The notes beneath the pieces were generated by a model. That model did no database searches, had not been told where the DNA came from, and saw nothing but the letters and a program-made list of their open reading frames with translations. Positions 10,515-23,137 of a stretch of DNA of 64,000 nucleotides are shown in pieces. Source of the DNA: Stachybotrys elegans (lineage: Eukaryota; Ascomycota; Sordariomycetes; Hypocreales; Stachybotryaceae); contig JAGPNK010000001.1 of NCBI GenBank assembly GCA_020746835.1, forward strand, positions 1,612,001-1,676,000, read 5' to 3'. The position numbers and the translations under genes were made by a program. How positions within the stretch are numbered: the first letter of the stretch is position 1; every line of letters starts with the position of its first letter.

Positions 10515-13500
10515 CCCCAAGGCGAGACGAGGAGCGGGAGAAAAGGTTGGTGGTGGGAGATGGAGATGACGCTGGCGCGTAGGCGACGGTATAAATGCAG
10601 ATTGCAGGCATCTCGGGCGCCACTTTAAACTATGACTCAAAGGATGGATGAGGTCGAACCAGCAACATATTCTAAATTCATAATCAAATTGACTGGTCTG
10701 GTGGGGTGCATTCTGGTCTCTATCCTTGCTGCTGACAATTGCATTGATGACCATCACATTTCTGAGAACGACTCTGTGTTTTCAGAAAACACCATTCTAT
10801 TCAAAAACCCAAAAATTCAATCGGAATTCTTTCAAAATCCGCCAGCAGCACTGTCATGGCGAAGGTAGTGACGGTGCTGTCACGATACAATCGGCGAACA
10901 CAGGCCCCAAAGCCAATACACCCTCACACCATCTCCAACAGCACATGCTTATTCGTAAATTAAAAGTGATTCATTTTCCTTCGTCCATCTAGTTTGAGCA
11001 TTGTCCTATCATCTCTACAAAGCATACGCCAGCAACGCATGAAGCAAAACACACACCACATACCAACAATATAACATTGTATAGCGACGCCGGATGCTTG
11101 TATTGACCTTCTTCCCCTTGACCAGGCGAGTTGTGCTGACTGGATACCGTCATCCGCCCTGAGTCATCTCTGACCTGTTTAAGCCATTGCCGATGTTGCC
11201 CACCGAGAAAAGAAATTCTTCTACGGCGACCTTCAACAGGCGATTTCCAGTCTTGCCTTGGGCACGGGCATTTCCACAGCTTATGATAGCGGGATTACAT
11301 GCCCAATAGGTTGGCTACTTCTTGTCTGACAAACTGCGCCCCTTCCCCGTCGGTGGACGAACTGCACTGAGCCACTCCCCTTATCTGCCAGGACAACTGT
11401 GCCCCGACCGACTTCCCCTCGCATTGGACACAGGACGCATCATGCGGACCTCACCACTCCTGGTGCCCAAGCAGCAGGTGCCTGCCGCCATGGACAGAGC
11501 GTGCACGTTACTATCCGACGCAGAATGCTGAGTTCGAGATAGCCCTGTTGCATCACCTGGGTCTTCTGGTCTACCCTGAGACAGAATGCAGAGAAATGGT
11601 GTGCTCGACAGACATCAACTTCCCGTCTTGTCATCTCTGTTAGATCTGCTCCCAGGCGTGTTTGAAAACAGCCGCAGCAGACCCTGACACTATCCGACAA
11701 TGATTCTCATGACCTGGTCGGATCAGACCCATCGGCTTGCCGGCAAACAGCGCTTCACCTGCTCAGGGACAAGCCCCCGGACCATTCTCCCGTCTTGGTG
11801 GCTGGGGATAATTATAGGCCTTGCCTCATCAACATCCTGACCGGTCACGAAGCAGCCTGGCTTCCCGGCAGGCAGCGCGTTTGCACTCTGAACGTGGCCA
11901 GATTTAGCTACGCAAGGCATACGGGCTTGGGTGATACGATTGCTCCAGACTTGGTAGATCACCTCACCCCCAGATGAGAACGCTGGTCATACGTGACCTA
12001 TCTGGGGTAGTGATAAGGACCAAATTCATCGTGTCATTGTGCCGTCGCTTTTGCTCCCGTGTTCGGGCAGACCGCGTGTTCGCTGTTCAACGAGTCCACA
12101 TTTGTTTGCTCGCGGTAGACAAGCGAGCAGCTCCGCGAATACCGCATGGGAGCACCGCAGGCTGATAGTCGTGTAACTGCATAGATATCAGGGTGAGGCT
12201 GGCAAACGAGTCAGACGCCTCCCAACCATGTCTGGGCTAGAACTCCGGATGCTCGATGTGGAAAAAAGAGGCGAGAAGACGCCGACATCGCGGCCCAAGG
12301 ACGGCCTTGGGGCCATGTGCCATACTGCGGCCAACCCAGCACCCTTTACCGTCTATCCCGCAGGTGATGGGATTATGCCTGATGTCGTATTTTCCAGCAA
12401 GTTGGGCCAGGCTTGGTGCAAACGACCCCAGACCTTTCCTCATCCAGGAGACTGATGTCGTGACCCAGAAGCTGCGCGACGTTTCACGGTCATGGCGGTA
12501 GATATGCGACACCTGACTGGTCATTACAGGAACACCTCGTGGAGACGGTCGTCCTCTACGAAAGCGGAGTTCTGGCCCGCCAAGAATGTCGAACTCTGCA
12601 AGACGGCCTCAACAAGGGCACCCATATGGCTGTCCAGACCACGAGCCCTGGCTTCATCGGGCGCATGCTGAGACACACTTCGGGTAGACAACAGGCCATG
12701 TGTAACACGCTCTTCGTGACTCGGAAAACCCAGGCTCTTGTGGCTTGCTGCAAGGACTGCGTACTCGAAAATGTGGCCAGTAGGAAAGCCCAGGCCGGGC
12801 CAGACCACCATCCAGGCTCAATGTATTTATGGAGAGGACCAGGGCGACTAGCCATCCATGATGGGGGACCCTTCAAGAGAGGAACCCCAGCATTCAAATT
12901 CATCCTCTCGTGCTGGCCTATAGGTGAAACAGTAGAGAGAGGGAAAAAGATTGTTGATCGATACAGCCTTGGAGGCTTGCTTGCTGGATCGAATATATGG
13001 TAGGCCCTGTAGTGACGTGAAGCCCAGTGAATGGAAAAGAGACCTCATCCATTCTAGTCCAGGGATAATATCTCTACTGCGAGCTGTCATTCTTCACCAG
13101 ATCTTGTCCCAAAGCCAAGTGAGTCCAAAGCTTACCAGACCTTCGTGTCTCAGGACCCCATAAGGAATGAAGCCTCGGGAGAGAGGGAGGGGGCAAGGCC
13201 GAGAGGACGTACGATGGGCTGCAAGTTTGGCAAGGCATGATGAGGGACCCTAAAGCCAGGCTTATTCCATCCTGTTAGTACCACACTGCAGGTTGGACAA
13301 GGCAAGGGAAAATTCTACATTGCCTAGGTAGGTGGCAAGGTGCAGTGACTAACCTCTAGTTCACTCGAGCTTTTATCGAGGCTTGATTCTCATGGTATCG
13401 ACGGTTATTTCGACCGTCGTGGGGATTCTTGCTGAAGCCTACTGGAAGAGAGTGAGGATAATACCTATTGCTGAGAGCTAAATGTTCTGAATCATGGACA

Positions 13501-16500
13501 TATTTCATCAGTTAATAGGTAGGGCAGGTACATAGTAGGTCGTGGTAACCCGTCCAGCATGCCGCACCTGACCTAATTCTTGCAGCTTTAGGTACCTGAC
13601 GTAACGTGTTGGTTGGTACTACAGGTATGTACTTGAGTTTGTAATGGAAGCAAATCATGTGCAGTGCTCTGGGAGACAAGAACGTGTCTGCCTCCTGCCT
13701 CCATCTATTGGATGTCTGGAATCCCTGTGAGGCATCAATTTGACTCGCCCGAATTTCCTTTCTACGCCTTGATAGGCATTCTCTTTGACCCTCCGCCCAA
13801 CACATGATGGATCTTGGTTCAATGACGCGACGGCCACGCTTAATCGATTGGGCGGAACAGGGCGAGCTCCTGCATGAATTTGCTGCCAGTCGATGCGGCT
13901 GCATTTGGGGGCTCGGGCTTCTAGTGTTACTCTGCTACTACCTTACCATCGCCGCCACCACCACCAACACCACCACTACTACCACAACGACGCCCATCAC
14001 CCTGCCATCCGCTGTCGATCTCAACGGTATTGGTCGACCAAGCCTGTGCTACACGTCTCCCGTTCCACATTCAGTCAAATGCATGACATGCGCCTGCCGT
14101 TCGGATGCTGTTGCGCGCAGAAGCCTTGCCGACCGCCATGCGCCTCCCAGACCCTCCCCTACCCCTCCTGCTTCTATCCGACCGCCATCATCGTCGATAT
14201 GCCGATTGACCTTGCCCACCCCCCCCCAAGAGAGAGTCACCTGTCACATCGTACAAGATCTCAATCTTCCAGTTTCATCGTACTTGATGGGTTGCTTCTC
14301 TTCTATGCCGCGGCCGGTACTTTGCCCTTACGCTGCTTGCTGTCTTGAGTCAGGCAGCTGACCCTGGGTCTTGGGGCCACATTCGAGGCATTATCACCTG
14401 CAATCTGGCGCGCCTCCTCAGGTCGCAGCTTACAATTGGATTGCAATTGCACCTCCAATATGCAGCAGACCGCGCAATCAGCCTAGCTGAAATGTGGCGG
14501 TGATTCAAGCGACGGGCCGCACTCGGACAGCACCAACCACCACACCCCTTCCTCCCCCTTTCCCCAATCATGGCTCTCTTCGACGCGGTACTGCAATTCC
14601 ACGATGCTACGTCAGTGACGCTTCCTCATGTCGGCTGCGGAGCCCCGACCTATGAGTCTTCACCCTTTGATGGGGTCCAGCTCCATCCTGCAGCGACGCT
14701 GCCCGACTTGTCAAAATTTCCCCGGCCCTGTTCATCCCATCGCTTCAGTGCAGCATTAGCCACCAGCATTATCAATCCGGAGTTGGCTTACAGTGCAGCT
14801 GCACTTATCCTCTGCAGTCCGGCCTCATCTCCCTTCCTGGTCAGCCTTGGCCAGCTGCTTGGGAGGGGGTGTTCGCCCCCTCTACTCGGGTAGATGCCCA
14901 TCTCATTGGCTCATGATTCAGCTGTACATCACAATCAGTTGGGTCAATGGTAGAAGAATCGGATGATTTTGACATCAATTCCTACAAGGGGGATATGCTG
15001 GCATCCTGGCCACGAAAAGGGTGTCGAGCAAGCTGCTGCGGTACGCCTGCCCGCCAAGCCCTGTGTCACCAGGCATCGGCACTTGCTTGCTTCGAGCTGT
15101 GGCCATGCCCTTTGGCTATCCAACTCCATACCTAGGACATAAGCTCTCGTGCTGGCACAAGGTTCTGACAGCACTGTCACTCACAGTGGTGCACCGCTCC
15201 ACGGAATGGGGCTACGGCCCTGGGGGAGCGTGGCAGCGGTAGATTTTGAAGCCATGTAGTCTCCAAACCGCGTGGCAGATGCACGAAGCCGACGGGCCAA
15301 GCTATCTCGACCCGGCGCTCATGGTAAATGCCTCCCTGCTTCTTTCGAAAGTGGCTGCCGACTTAGCTCGAGCAGATAAGCCAGACTCTTGAGTGAACAA
15401 CTATGGACCCGATGTGCATCTGGATCCCGTGGTCCGGTAAAGAGCTCTGCGAGACTGTACCGAGGGTCCAGGCTCCTCTCTCTGGAATTCAATCGGCACC
15501 GAGTGGTCTTCAAACGAGACTGCTGCTGCTTCTCCCAACAAGCTTCTCGCAGGCTTTGCAGCACCCTTCTCACCCAGGGTCTAGTTTGCTGCGTGTACCC
15601 GTTCTTTATTACATCCCTCCTCAGACGCGGTATATGCCCAATAAAAGAAACTCGTTTGGATATGATTAGGCCTGAATACTCGGGTAGCTGCATGCACCTG
15701 ACGCACTATTCGGCGTCCTAGACTGCCTTGGTAGAACAGCAAGGGCCACGCCAGGTTGACGCCTCGAGCTGACTCCTGAGCCCTGACCCCATATGAACTG
15801 ACCGATTGGCAGTACTACGCGATTTCATCATGGCCTAGGGGAGTGTAGATTCAGAGCTCCCCGATTGTCGCCCCTATGGCCAGCCCGCCGGAGGCCCTGC
15901 GAGGAACGCCATGCCCTTGTTATATCCTGAGGGCCGACTAGAGGACTGTCCCATGGACGACGGGCTTGCTGGCCGTAAATACGAGGGCGCTTTCAAGCAG
16001 AGGCATGCAGCTTATACGGCTTCCTGCTTTGAACTCTATCCGCAGGACCTGCGATGACGAGTCTTCTGCCTGCCATCGCTCTTGGAGGCTCGGTCAAAAT
16101 CCGCAATCATCTGCACGATGTACACCCCCTCTATCTCTCTTGCTCCCGAATCCCACGCCTCTCACAACATAACGGATCTGTTATCCAATCCAGAAGGTCA
16201 AAATGCTGGGGCTTCTCGGTCACCCCATTACGCTCATGTGCTGTCTGCTCTTGTCTCAGGCTCTTACACGACCGATTTACACTCCGTCCTCCAGACATGC
16301 TCTGGCTGTCCTTTGTTTTGATGCTAACCACACCCCACACTGGCATACAGGACTTTGACTTATTATTCCTGTTGCTTCCTATCCGGATCCCCGTGTTGCG
16401 CTCTCTCCTTGCTTCTTACCAACTTCTCCCCCTTCATTCTGTATTTCCATCCATATACGCCTCCAAATCGTCCCAGCCCCCGGACTCGCGCTCTCAATAC

Positions 16501-19441
16501 GACAATCGCCGGCTTCAGGAGTTTGAAGCGTGCCCGTACGATTAAAGACCAGACTTGACGGATGTCGCAGAAACAACATAGAGCCGACCACTCATCCCAG
16601 ATCCTGCACTCGCACACGAGTTTGGCGCAGAACGTTGTGTCCTCCTGTCAAATGTCCATTGTCCACAAGCTCGACAGTTACGAGCAACCTCAATCTCCTT
16701 CACCGTTCTTGTCATACCATTGATTGGCACAATACCGTTGCTCTCCGATATCACGGAGAGGCGCCTTGGGGCAGATAACTGATTGGCCCTGCAAAGAGTC
16801 CAGCGGATCATAAGTCAAGGTAAGAACAGCCTCTTTTGCCTCAGGAAGGACGTCGTCCTTATCGACGCTGCCGACGCGGAAACTCAGCTGCAGTGGAGGG
16901 CCGCGATGCTGGGGATGCATAGTGCATCAGCCAGCCTCATACGGCTCAGGCCGATCTGTCGACGCTGGGTTCTGCAGAGCCGCAATATCATCCTTCGCAG
17001 CTGCATCCGCGGCCTCCATTTTTGTTGATCTCTGCACAAGACAAGATGCTAACAGCATGTTGGCAACTCATAGCATAGATATCGCCGCGCCGGCTGGTGA
17101 AGCTAATCAGTCCATCGATACACTCCCGAGCGAGGCCGCGCGACTTGGTCCTTACAACGGCGTGGGACTTTTCGAATACTCTCAAGGCTCACCCGCAAAG
17201 AGACACAACACAACCGAGCCGATTTGCCTGACCCTGATCCTTCTTAAGGCTAACTGCCCCGTAAGACTGTTTCCTGAAAGCGGTTGAGCTCCATTCGAGT
17301 AGGTACCTTCCTGACAGGGGCAAGGGAAATACCTTGAAAGTTCTGACAGGCCTGGCCCACGATTCTTGTGTAGACGGAGCCAAATCTTACGGATGCCCGC
17401 CGTAAGACTCATTCAATGCATTTGGCTGACAGTGTCATAGGCCACCCACCCTCGGATTACAGCTGCAGTTTGGGTGCGACCCAAGGAGCTACAAGAGACC
17501 AGGACGTCGACCACCCCTGCCAATCCCCGCGGCAAACGTTGTCGCGAGATAGTAATAACCGTATGCATTCCCAATCTTACAAGGTAATCTTCGAAAGTCC
17601 ACATACCCTTTTCTGTCTTTCTCCCTCTTCTCCTTTACTCCTTTGGTCCCATGCTCTCACTCGATTTTTCTTCTTCTTCTTCATCCTCTTCCACTTATTA
17701 TTCACCCCCTCGCTCATTTCCCCGTCCTTTCCCTTGCTTTTGCCGTTTTCCCACTTTCCTGGCCTTGACAAGACCAGGGTCTCACTTGGGACCTTTCACG
17801 CTCCTCCCCACTGGCTAGCTATTCGACCACACGGAACGACCAGCGCCCCTCTATGATGTGAAGAGGACGACTCTCGATGGCCCACGTCCGCTACTGTTGA
17901 GAAGGGCGTTGAGTGCTGGGTAGTGACGACACCCCCTTGTCTCTCCCAGAGGCACAGTTTCGGAAGGCGGTGGATGGCAGTTCTGGGTATGAGATAGGCC
18001 TGAGCACCACCATCGGAATAAAGGTATGTCAATCGCTTCAGGCTCTAGCTTCCTTGTCTCCTGGCCGCTGCCAATCCCACATCCGCTTTCTTCGGTCTTC
18101 CGCTTCACGTTTCTTTTTTCTTTCTTTCTTTTCTTCCCCCCCCTTCCCTTTTCTTTCTCCCACCCCTCCCCTTCCTTTTTCGGTTCCGACAGGCGACTGC
18201 CGGCCGGGGTGAGATTGGGCGAACATGTAGCACAGCAAATCATGCCAGTCTCCTCCGTACGTATCCGACGGACAGTCATGCATCTTTACTATCATATCCT
18301 CCCACCACACTCCTCCCCCTCCTCCATCCACCTCCCCCCCCTGGCGCTCCGTCCCTCCCCCTCTCACCCTAGAAGCTGTCGTGTAACACGCATTCGGCCT
18401 GAAAGTGAACGATGTATGGTGCCTATCCTGGTTCCGCTGGGACGCACCATGGCGCTTCGTCTCCTAGACAATCTAGCCTGCGGTCCCCGAAGTACTGTCT
18501 TCCGAGAAGGTGTACCTCGCTGGTACCGTGCCGCCGGGCTTATGTCCTCGGGCGTCGTGTTTGCCTACATCAGCTATCCACTTCACCACTACTGGCATCC
18601 GAGCATCGCTTCCTTTTTGCTTTCCCTTGTCTTGGATTCTAATTTACAATAACGTTCAATCTGAGTCTCTAACAATGGTTTTCAGTCCCGGTCCCAGTTC
18701 CAGGCCCGGACCTCGAACTCTCCGACAAAGCTGATATACCTGTCTGGTGTCCTTGCTGTCCATGGCTGGATAAAGTAACATCAGCATCCCCCTTCGACCA
18801 TCAGACGTCCGCCACTTTTCCTCACTGTGAACTTACACTTTTTCATACATATACTCGCTCATCTCGTCTTGTTCCCGGTTGCACTCTACCATCTTTTCCT
18901 TTTTCTTCTCTGACCGATATACGCTGTCCATAGGGTTACGATTCCTCGCCGGCGGACTGTAACGAGCTCGACTACCTTGAAATACCGGGCCAGACTGGAG
19001 ACATGAGGTGGGTTACAGTCTTCTCCTTTCGTCCTTTGACCAGCCCCAAGTCCCTCCTCAACCAATGTAACCAGGCTGCGGCCCTTCAGAAAGGCCATGC
19101 GGCTGTGAGGGGGGGCCCAATTTGCTACTCCTGGGCGGTCGCTGTCCGCACCTCCACCACCTCTTCCACCCAACGCATGACCCGGGCGACAGTCTTTGAG
19201 GTGGCCCGGAAAGGGCTCGCAAGATAAGCGCCTGAACCAGATGCTTCAAAGAGCCTCATTTCTTGGTCGAGATCACTTGCAGCGTTCGACGTGTCACCCG
19301 GAGCATCTTGCCACTGTCACCGTGCCGCCCGGCAGCCCAAGCGGCCCGGGTCGCATCGCAGTCCTTGGTTTCCCCAATGACCCGTTATTGTACAACATCG
19401 AGGGCAGCGGTATCACATCCGCTCCTGGTGCGACTTGACGG
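10515..19441. other. 8.9 kb without a clear gene
   Basis: No convincing coding gene is visible. The longest frames (for example around 13804-14361 and 18026-18652) are low-complexity or frame-interchangeable and show no domain. A short frame at 14570-14893 follows a C-rich leader and an ATG in fair context, but has no recognisable homology. Positions about 17600-19650 are strongly pyrimidine-rich on the plus strand in several blocks, which fits a very long 5' region, possibly with non-coding exons, of the NDT80-family gene downstream. Confidence 0.5.
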
Positions 19442-21438
19442 ATGAGTGTTCAAAGATACTCTGGTGCATTTCTTCCCAACCTGCTGCTCCCGGGGCGTTT
19501 GTGACCAGAACCCTGCTGTTGATGCAGCTCTGTTCATCTATTTCATCTTGGTCGCCCACCCTGCTCCCGACCTCCCTCACACTCCCCCGTCTTCTCTTCT
19601 CTACCTTCATTTGGCCTCCTTTCCCTCGCTTCTGTCCTTCCTTTTGCTGATGCTGCTGCTGCTGAAAACAGATACAGCCAAGACACCAATACTACATCTC
19701 TCACCATCGATCACCCGCAGCAGGCACAGCTGCTAGGCATTTTCCCAGCACCGGGTCTCAATACCAACACATCGTACTCTCAGGATGGTGACACCTTCTT
19801 CCAGCCACCGAACTCCCATATATATCCCGGAATAGACATAAGAGCACGATTACCGTCCAGGTAAGTTTGTCTCCCGTTCTGCACCTACCTGCGTCTTGCC
19901 CTCCCCCACCCCTCTCTCATGATTTCGTGATGGAAGGGACCATCATAAGCCGCGGCTCATAGGTTAGCAGCGCTGCATCAGCTTCGACGGGCATGGCACA
20001 TACGCATCATCACCATCGACCATCGACACTGCCTCAGCCCGGGCCTCAGATTTCTACGCGAGACCAATACGCGCAGGCGACACCGTCGTTCAAGCGGGCT
20101 GCTGAACACTCATCTCGGTCTCCTTCTATGCCCACCTCGGTCGTTAGGCGCCACCCCATATCCCCAACCCCAAGCCATCTGAGTGGCTTCACCACTCCAG
20201 CTACCAGAATGGACGCTAGCCAATTTCCAGGCCGCCCGAGCACCCCGAATATCCCCCCGCTTCAACCCGTCCAAACGTTCGGCTCCCTTCACTACATGGA
20301 TGGAACCGCTACCCCAATCAAAGTTGACATAGCTGGAATCATCGACAAAGGTTTCTTCATGGCCGACGGGCAATGGACTTGCTACCGACGCAACTACTTC
20401 AATTGCGTCTGCTCATTCAGCCTGAACCCGCACTGCCCCGGCAGTCTCATTCAGTACTCACCTCCCAACTCGAACCAGTCCCTGCAGGTGCACGGGTTCT
20501 CCATGAGTATCTCGGCTGTCGTATCCGACAATGACCAGCAAAACATCGAACTGGTGCAGCATACCCCCAAGAGAGACAAGGGCCCCACGGCCAAGCCCGA
20601 CAGAGTCCCCCTGGAGCCGAAGCAGGGAGTCGGCCACCACCACATGAACCTGTACGGGGACAGTGCTGCCGTCGGAGGCCCGCGGGGCATGTACAGCGAC
20701 GCATATGGGGGCCAGGGCGCTGGCCAGGCAGCCGCGACAGAGCATACGTTTGAGAGAATTCAGTTCAAGCAGGCCACCCAGAACAATGGGAAACGAAGAG
20801 CCGCGCAGCAGTACTACCACTTGGTGGTGGAACTGTGGGCAAACGTTGGCACGCAGGCCAGCGATTCTCCGTTGAAAGTCGCGGTTCGCAAATCGGCCAA
20901 GATGATCGTCCGTGGGCGCTCGCCGGGCCACTACCAAAATGATAGGCGAGGCAGCCAGAGCAGTGGACCGGGTGGCTCTGCCGGCACGCTCGGGAATTAT
21001 GCCCCATTGAGCGGATTGAACGACATGTCCCCCACAGGGCTCTTGGGCAGCACTGGGAGCACGGCCTACAGCACACCATACGAGAACAGGAACACTGCTC
21101 AGGCTAGCGTTCGGCACCATGTTGTCCCAGCTGAAATGATGATGTCCCCTGAGGAGGAAAGAAAGTACATGGACAGAAAGCCATACATGTACTACCCCGG
21201 GAATCACGACATGGACGAGCCCGACAGCATTTGGAAACAGCGCCCAGAGATTTCCCAGGCAAGCGCAAACATGGAGCCGGCTACCAAGATTGAGTATGAT
21301 ATAACGGGGCCGTCGCGTGCTTTCCGTGCACCACCGCTGGCACGATGCGGTCCCTTTGAGGGGAAGCCAACTTCCCACGGGTTTTATCCCACTCCGTCCA
21401 TGCTGTCGCCTTCAGGGGTGAACACGACCATGACGTGA
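19442..21438 (+). CDS. NDT80/PhoG-family transcription factor, VIB-1/XprG-like
   Basis: The main exon (19968-21438) carries an NDT80/PhoG DNA-binding domain, seen as VDIAGIIDKGFF, WTCYRRNYFNCVCSFSL, VQHTPKRDKGPTAKP, TFERIQFKQAT and YYHLVVELWAN, ending near KSAKMIVRGRSPG. Known relatives are Neurospora VIB-1 (heterokaryon incompatibility, carbon starvation response) and Aspergillus XprG (extracellular proteases). Upstream, 19672-19860 is a second exon with a fully open, protein-like frame (TIDHPQQAQLLGIFPAPG, then PNSHIYPGIDIRARLPS) that joins in phase over a 107 nt intron. Because it has no ATG, I place the start at 19442-19500 (MSVQRYSGAFLPNLLLPG), spliced through a weaker GTGACC donor; the sum is 572 residues. 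A His-rich stretch (MAHTHHHH) begins at 19993, the fallback start (481 residues). The DNA-binding core is certain; the first exon is tentative. The assignment among NDT80 paralogues is by overall similarity only. Confidence 0.85.
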
Positions 21439-22814
21439 GGGCGCAGTCGATCGAAAGGAGAGGGGAGGAGAGGGAGAGATCGTGAATGGGGCCTTGCCGG
21501 CAAGGGGGGGGGCTAGAGCGCGAGCAGATGTCTCATTTACACGGCGTAGACGCATTGCCAGGCTCTGGGACGATACTTTGTCGTGACAGGAAAGGTGACG
21601 GACAAAAGGGCATGGCTCGGAGGGGCTTGGAAAATCATTTCTTTTTCTTGGTATAATTTCGCAAGGCATGTGTCGTGATGGACGTTTGCACTTGGCAAGA
21701 GGGTACGAAAGGGCTACATGAGGAACCATGGACATGGGCGTATGGCGGGCTCTCAGGCGCGCATTACGGGGATTACTACATGCATACAGCGGCACCGGAG
21801 ACAGTTTGGACCTGTTCGAGACGAATGGTGGACGCTGGGTAGAAGGTTCGGTACATGCTAGGAGAAGGAAGGGGAGGAGGGGGGTGGAGGGTAGAAGGTA
21901 GAGGATGCAGGGGATAGCTGGCAATATTGCTTCTCAAAATTTGGTTGTTTGCTTCTCAACATTTCCTGTCCCAATGGCAAGCTCGTGCTTGGTGGTGTAA
22001 GCTGTCGAGACGTCCGTGCAAAGGAACCCAGGCGTTGTTTGGGATGGTTTCCCCACGACTAATATCGTGTCACCGAATCGAATCACGTAAGACTGGCAGA
22101 ATGGTAAGGCGAGAGGAGGAGAAGAAGCGAATCGAAGATTGGGCATGAGATAGTTGAGAGACAAGCGAGCAAAGCGTTCAGGGGGTGGCGGACAGGACTG
22201 GATGATGTATAGAATCTGGGCCCTTCAAGGAGTGTGTATCATGCGTGGCTGCATACGGGCAGTTGGTGGCGTCGACTAAGGCGTGTTTGCGTAACCAAGG
22301 ACTTAGGGGACGAGGTCCGAGTATGTGAATGGACGAAACAGGCCATTGATGCTGTGTGACGGGAGAAGAAGGGGGGGGGGGATCGCTGGAGTTGAGTCTA
22401 GATTCTAGCTCGAGCGCATGGGAGAAGCTAACTGTGTTTGGCCGACCGATAGACGGGCAATGTTGCTCTTGAGGCCGGAGGGGATCTGAGCAAAGCGTTG
22501 AATCAGATGTGACGGTAAGGCGTTTATTATGAAATGACGCCGCTGGGCAGGAATAAGTGTTGGCGCTGCATCTATGAGGAAGCGTCGAAATAAACATCAA
22601 TACCCGTCGTCACCTTTTGGGTGCTGCTAGTGAAGCAGCGGCGTTGTCGACGTAGAAGTGGCTGGACCCAGTACTCCAAGACTTCCCCAGAGCCCTGGGA
22701 GTTGGCTTTGGGGACCAGACCAAGTGGAGGAGGATAGACCCGATCCGCTGCCGCCTCGACGGATACTGTACCTTGGTACTCCGTAGGCCCATTCCTTTGC
22801 CCCACGGTGGGCTT

Positions 22815-22840
22815 GGTACATCCGCAGGGTACATCCGCAG
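22815..22840. repeat. 13 bp tandem duplication
   Basis: GGTACATCCGCAG is present twice head to tail with no mismatch (22815-22827 and 22828-22840). Confidence 0.9.
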
Positions 22841-22923
22841 TACTCGCTGACCTCGAGCCAGTACCTCTTGGTAAACCCCCCCTCTTTACAGATGGACACA
22901 CAAGAATAGAAAAAGAAAAGAAA

Positions 22924-22964
22924 AATAATAATAATAATAATAATAATAAATAATAATAATAATT
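22924..22964. repeat. (AAT)n microsatellite
   Basis: About 13 AAT/ATA units with a single extra A in the middle, embedded in an A-rich purine tract. Confidence 0.9.
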
Positions 22965-23111
22965 TGAAGAAAAAGAAAGAAGAAAGAGAAGAAGAAAAAT
23001 CCGAATAGGGCGTGTGATCATGGGCGGCCCGTGCTCGAGTCACACCGACTTTGATGTCACGATAAGCATTGCGTGTATGATTTGCCTGCTAAGGCGCTCA
23101 CTTGCAGCAGG

Positions 23112-23137
23112 CTCTCTCTCTCTCTCTCTCTCTCTCC
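23112..23137. repeat. (CT)n microsatellite
   Basis: About 13 uninterrupted CT units. Confidence 0.9.

Noticed and set aside
13804..14361. 185-codon frame with a Thr-rich run
   Set aside because: Thr run is an (ACC)n-like repeat; neighbouring frame is equally open (His-rich); no domain or splice support.
14570..14893. 107-codon frame with ATG after a C-rich leader
   Set aside because: No recognisable similarity or domain; kept only as a mention in the gap description.
18026..18652. 208-codon frame in the pyrimidine-rich region
   Set aside because: Phe/Ser/Pro/Leu-rich because of CT tracts; better explained as upstream region of the NDT80-family gene.
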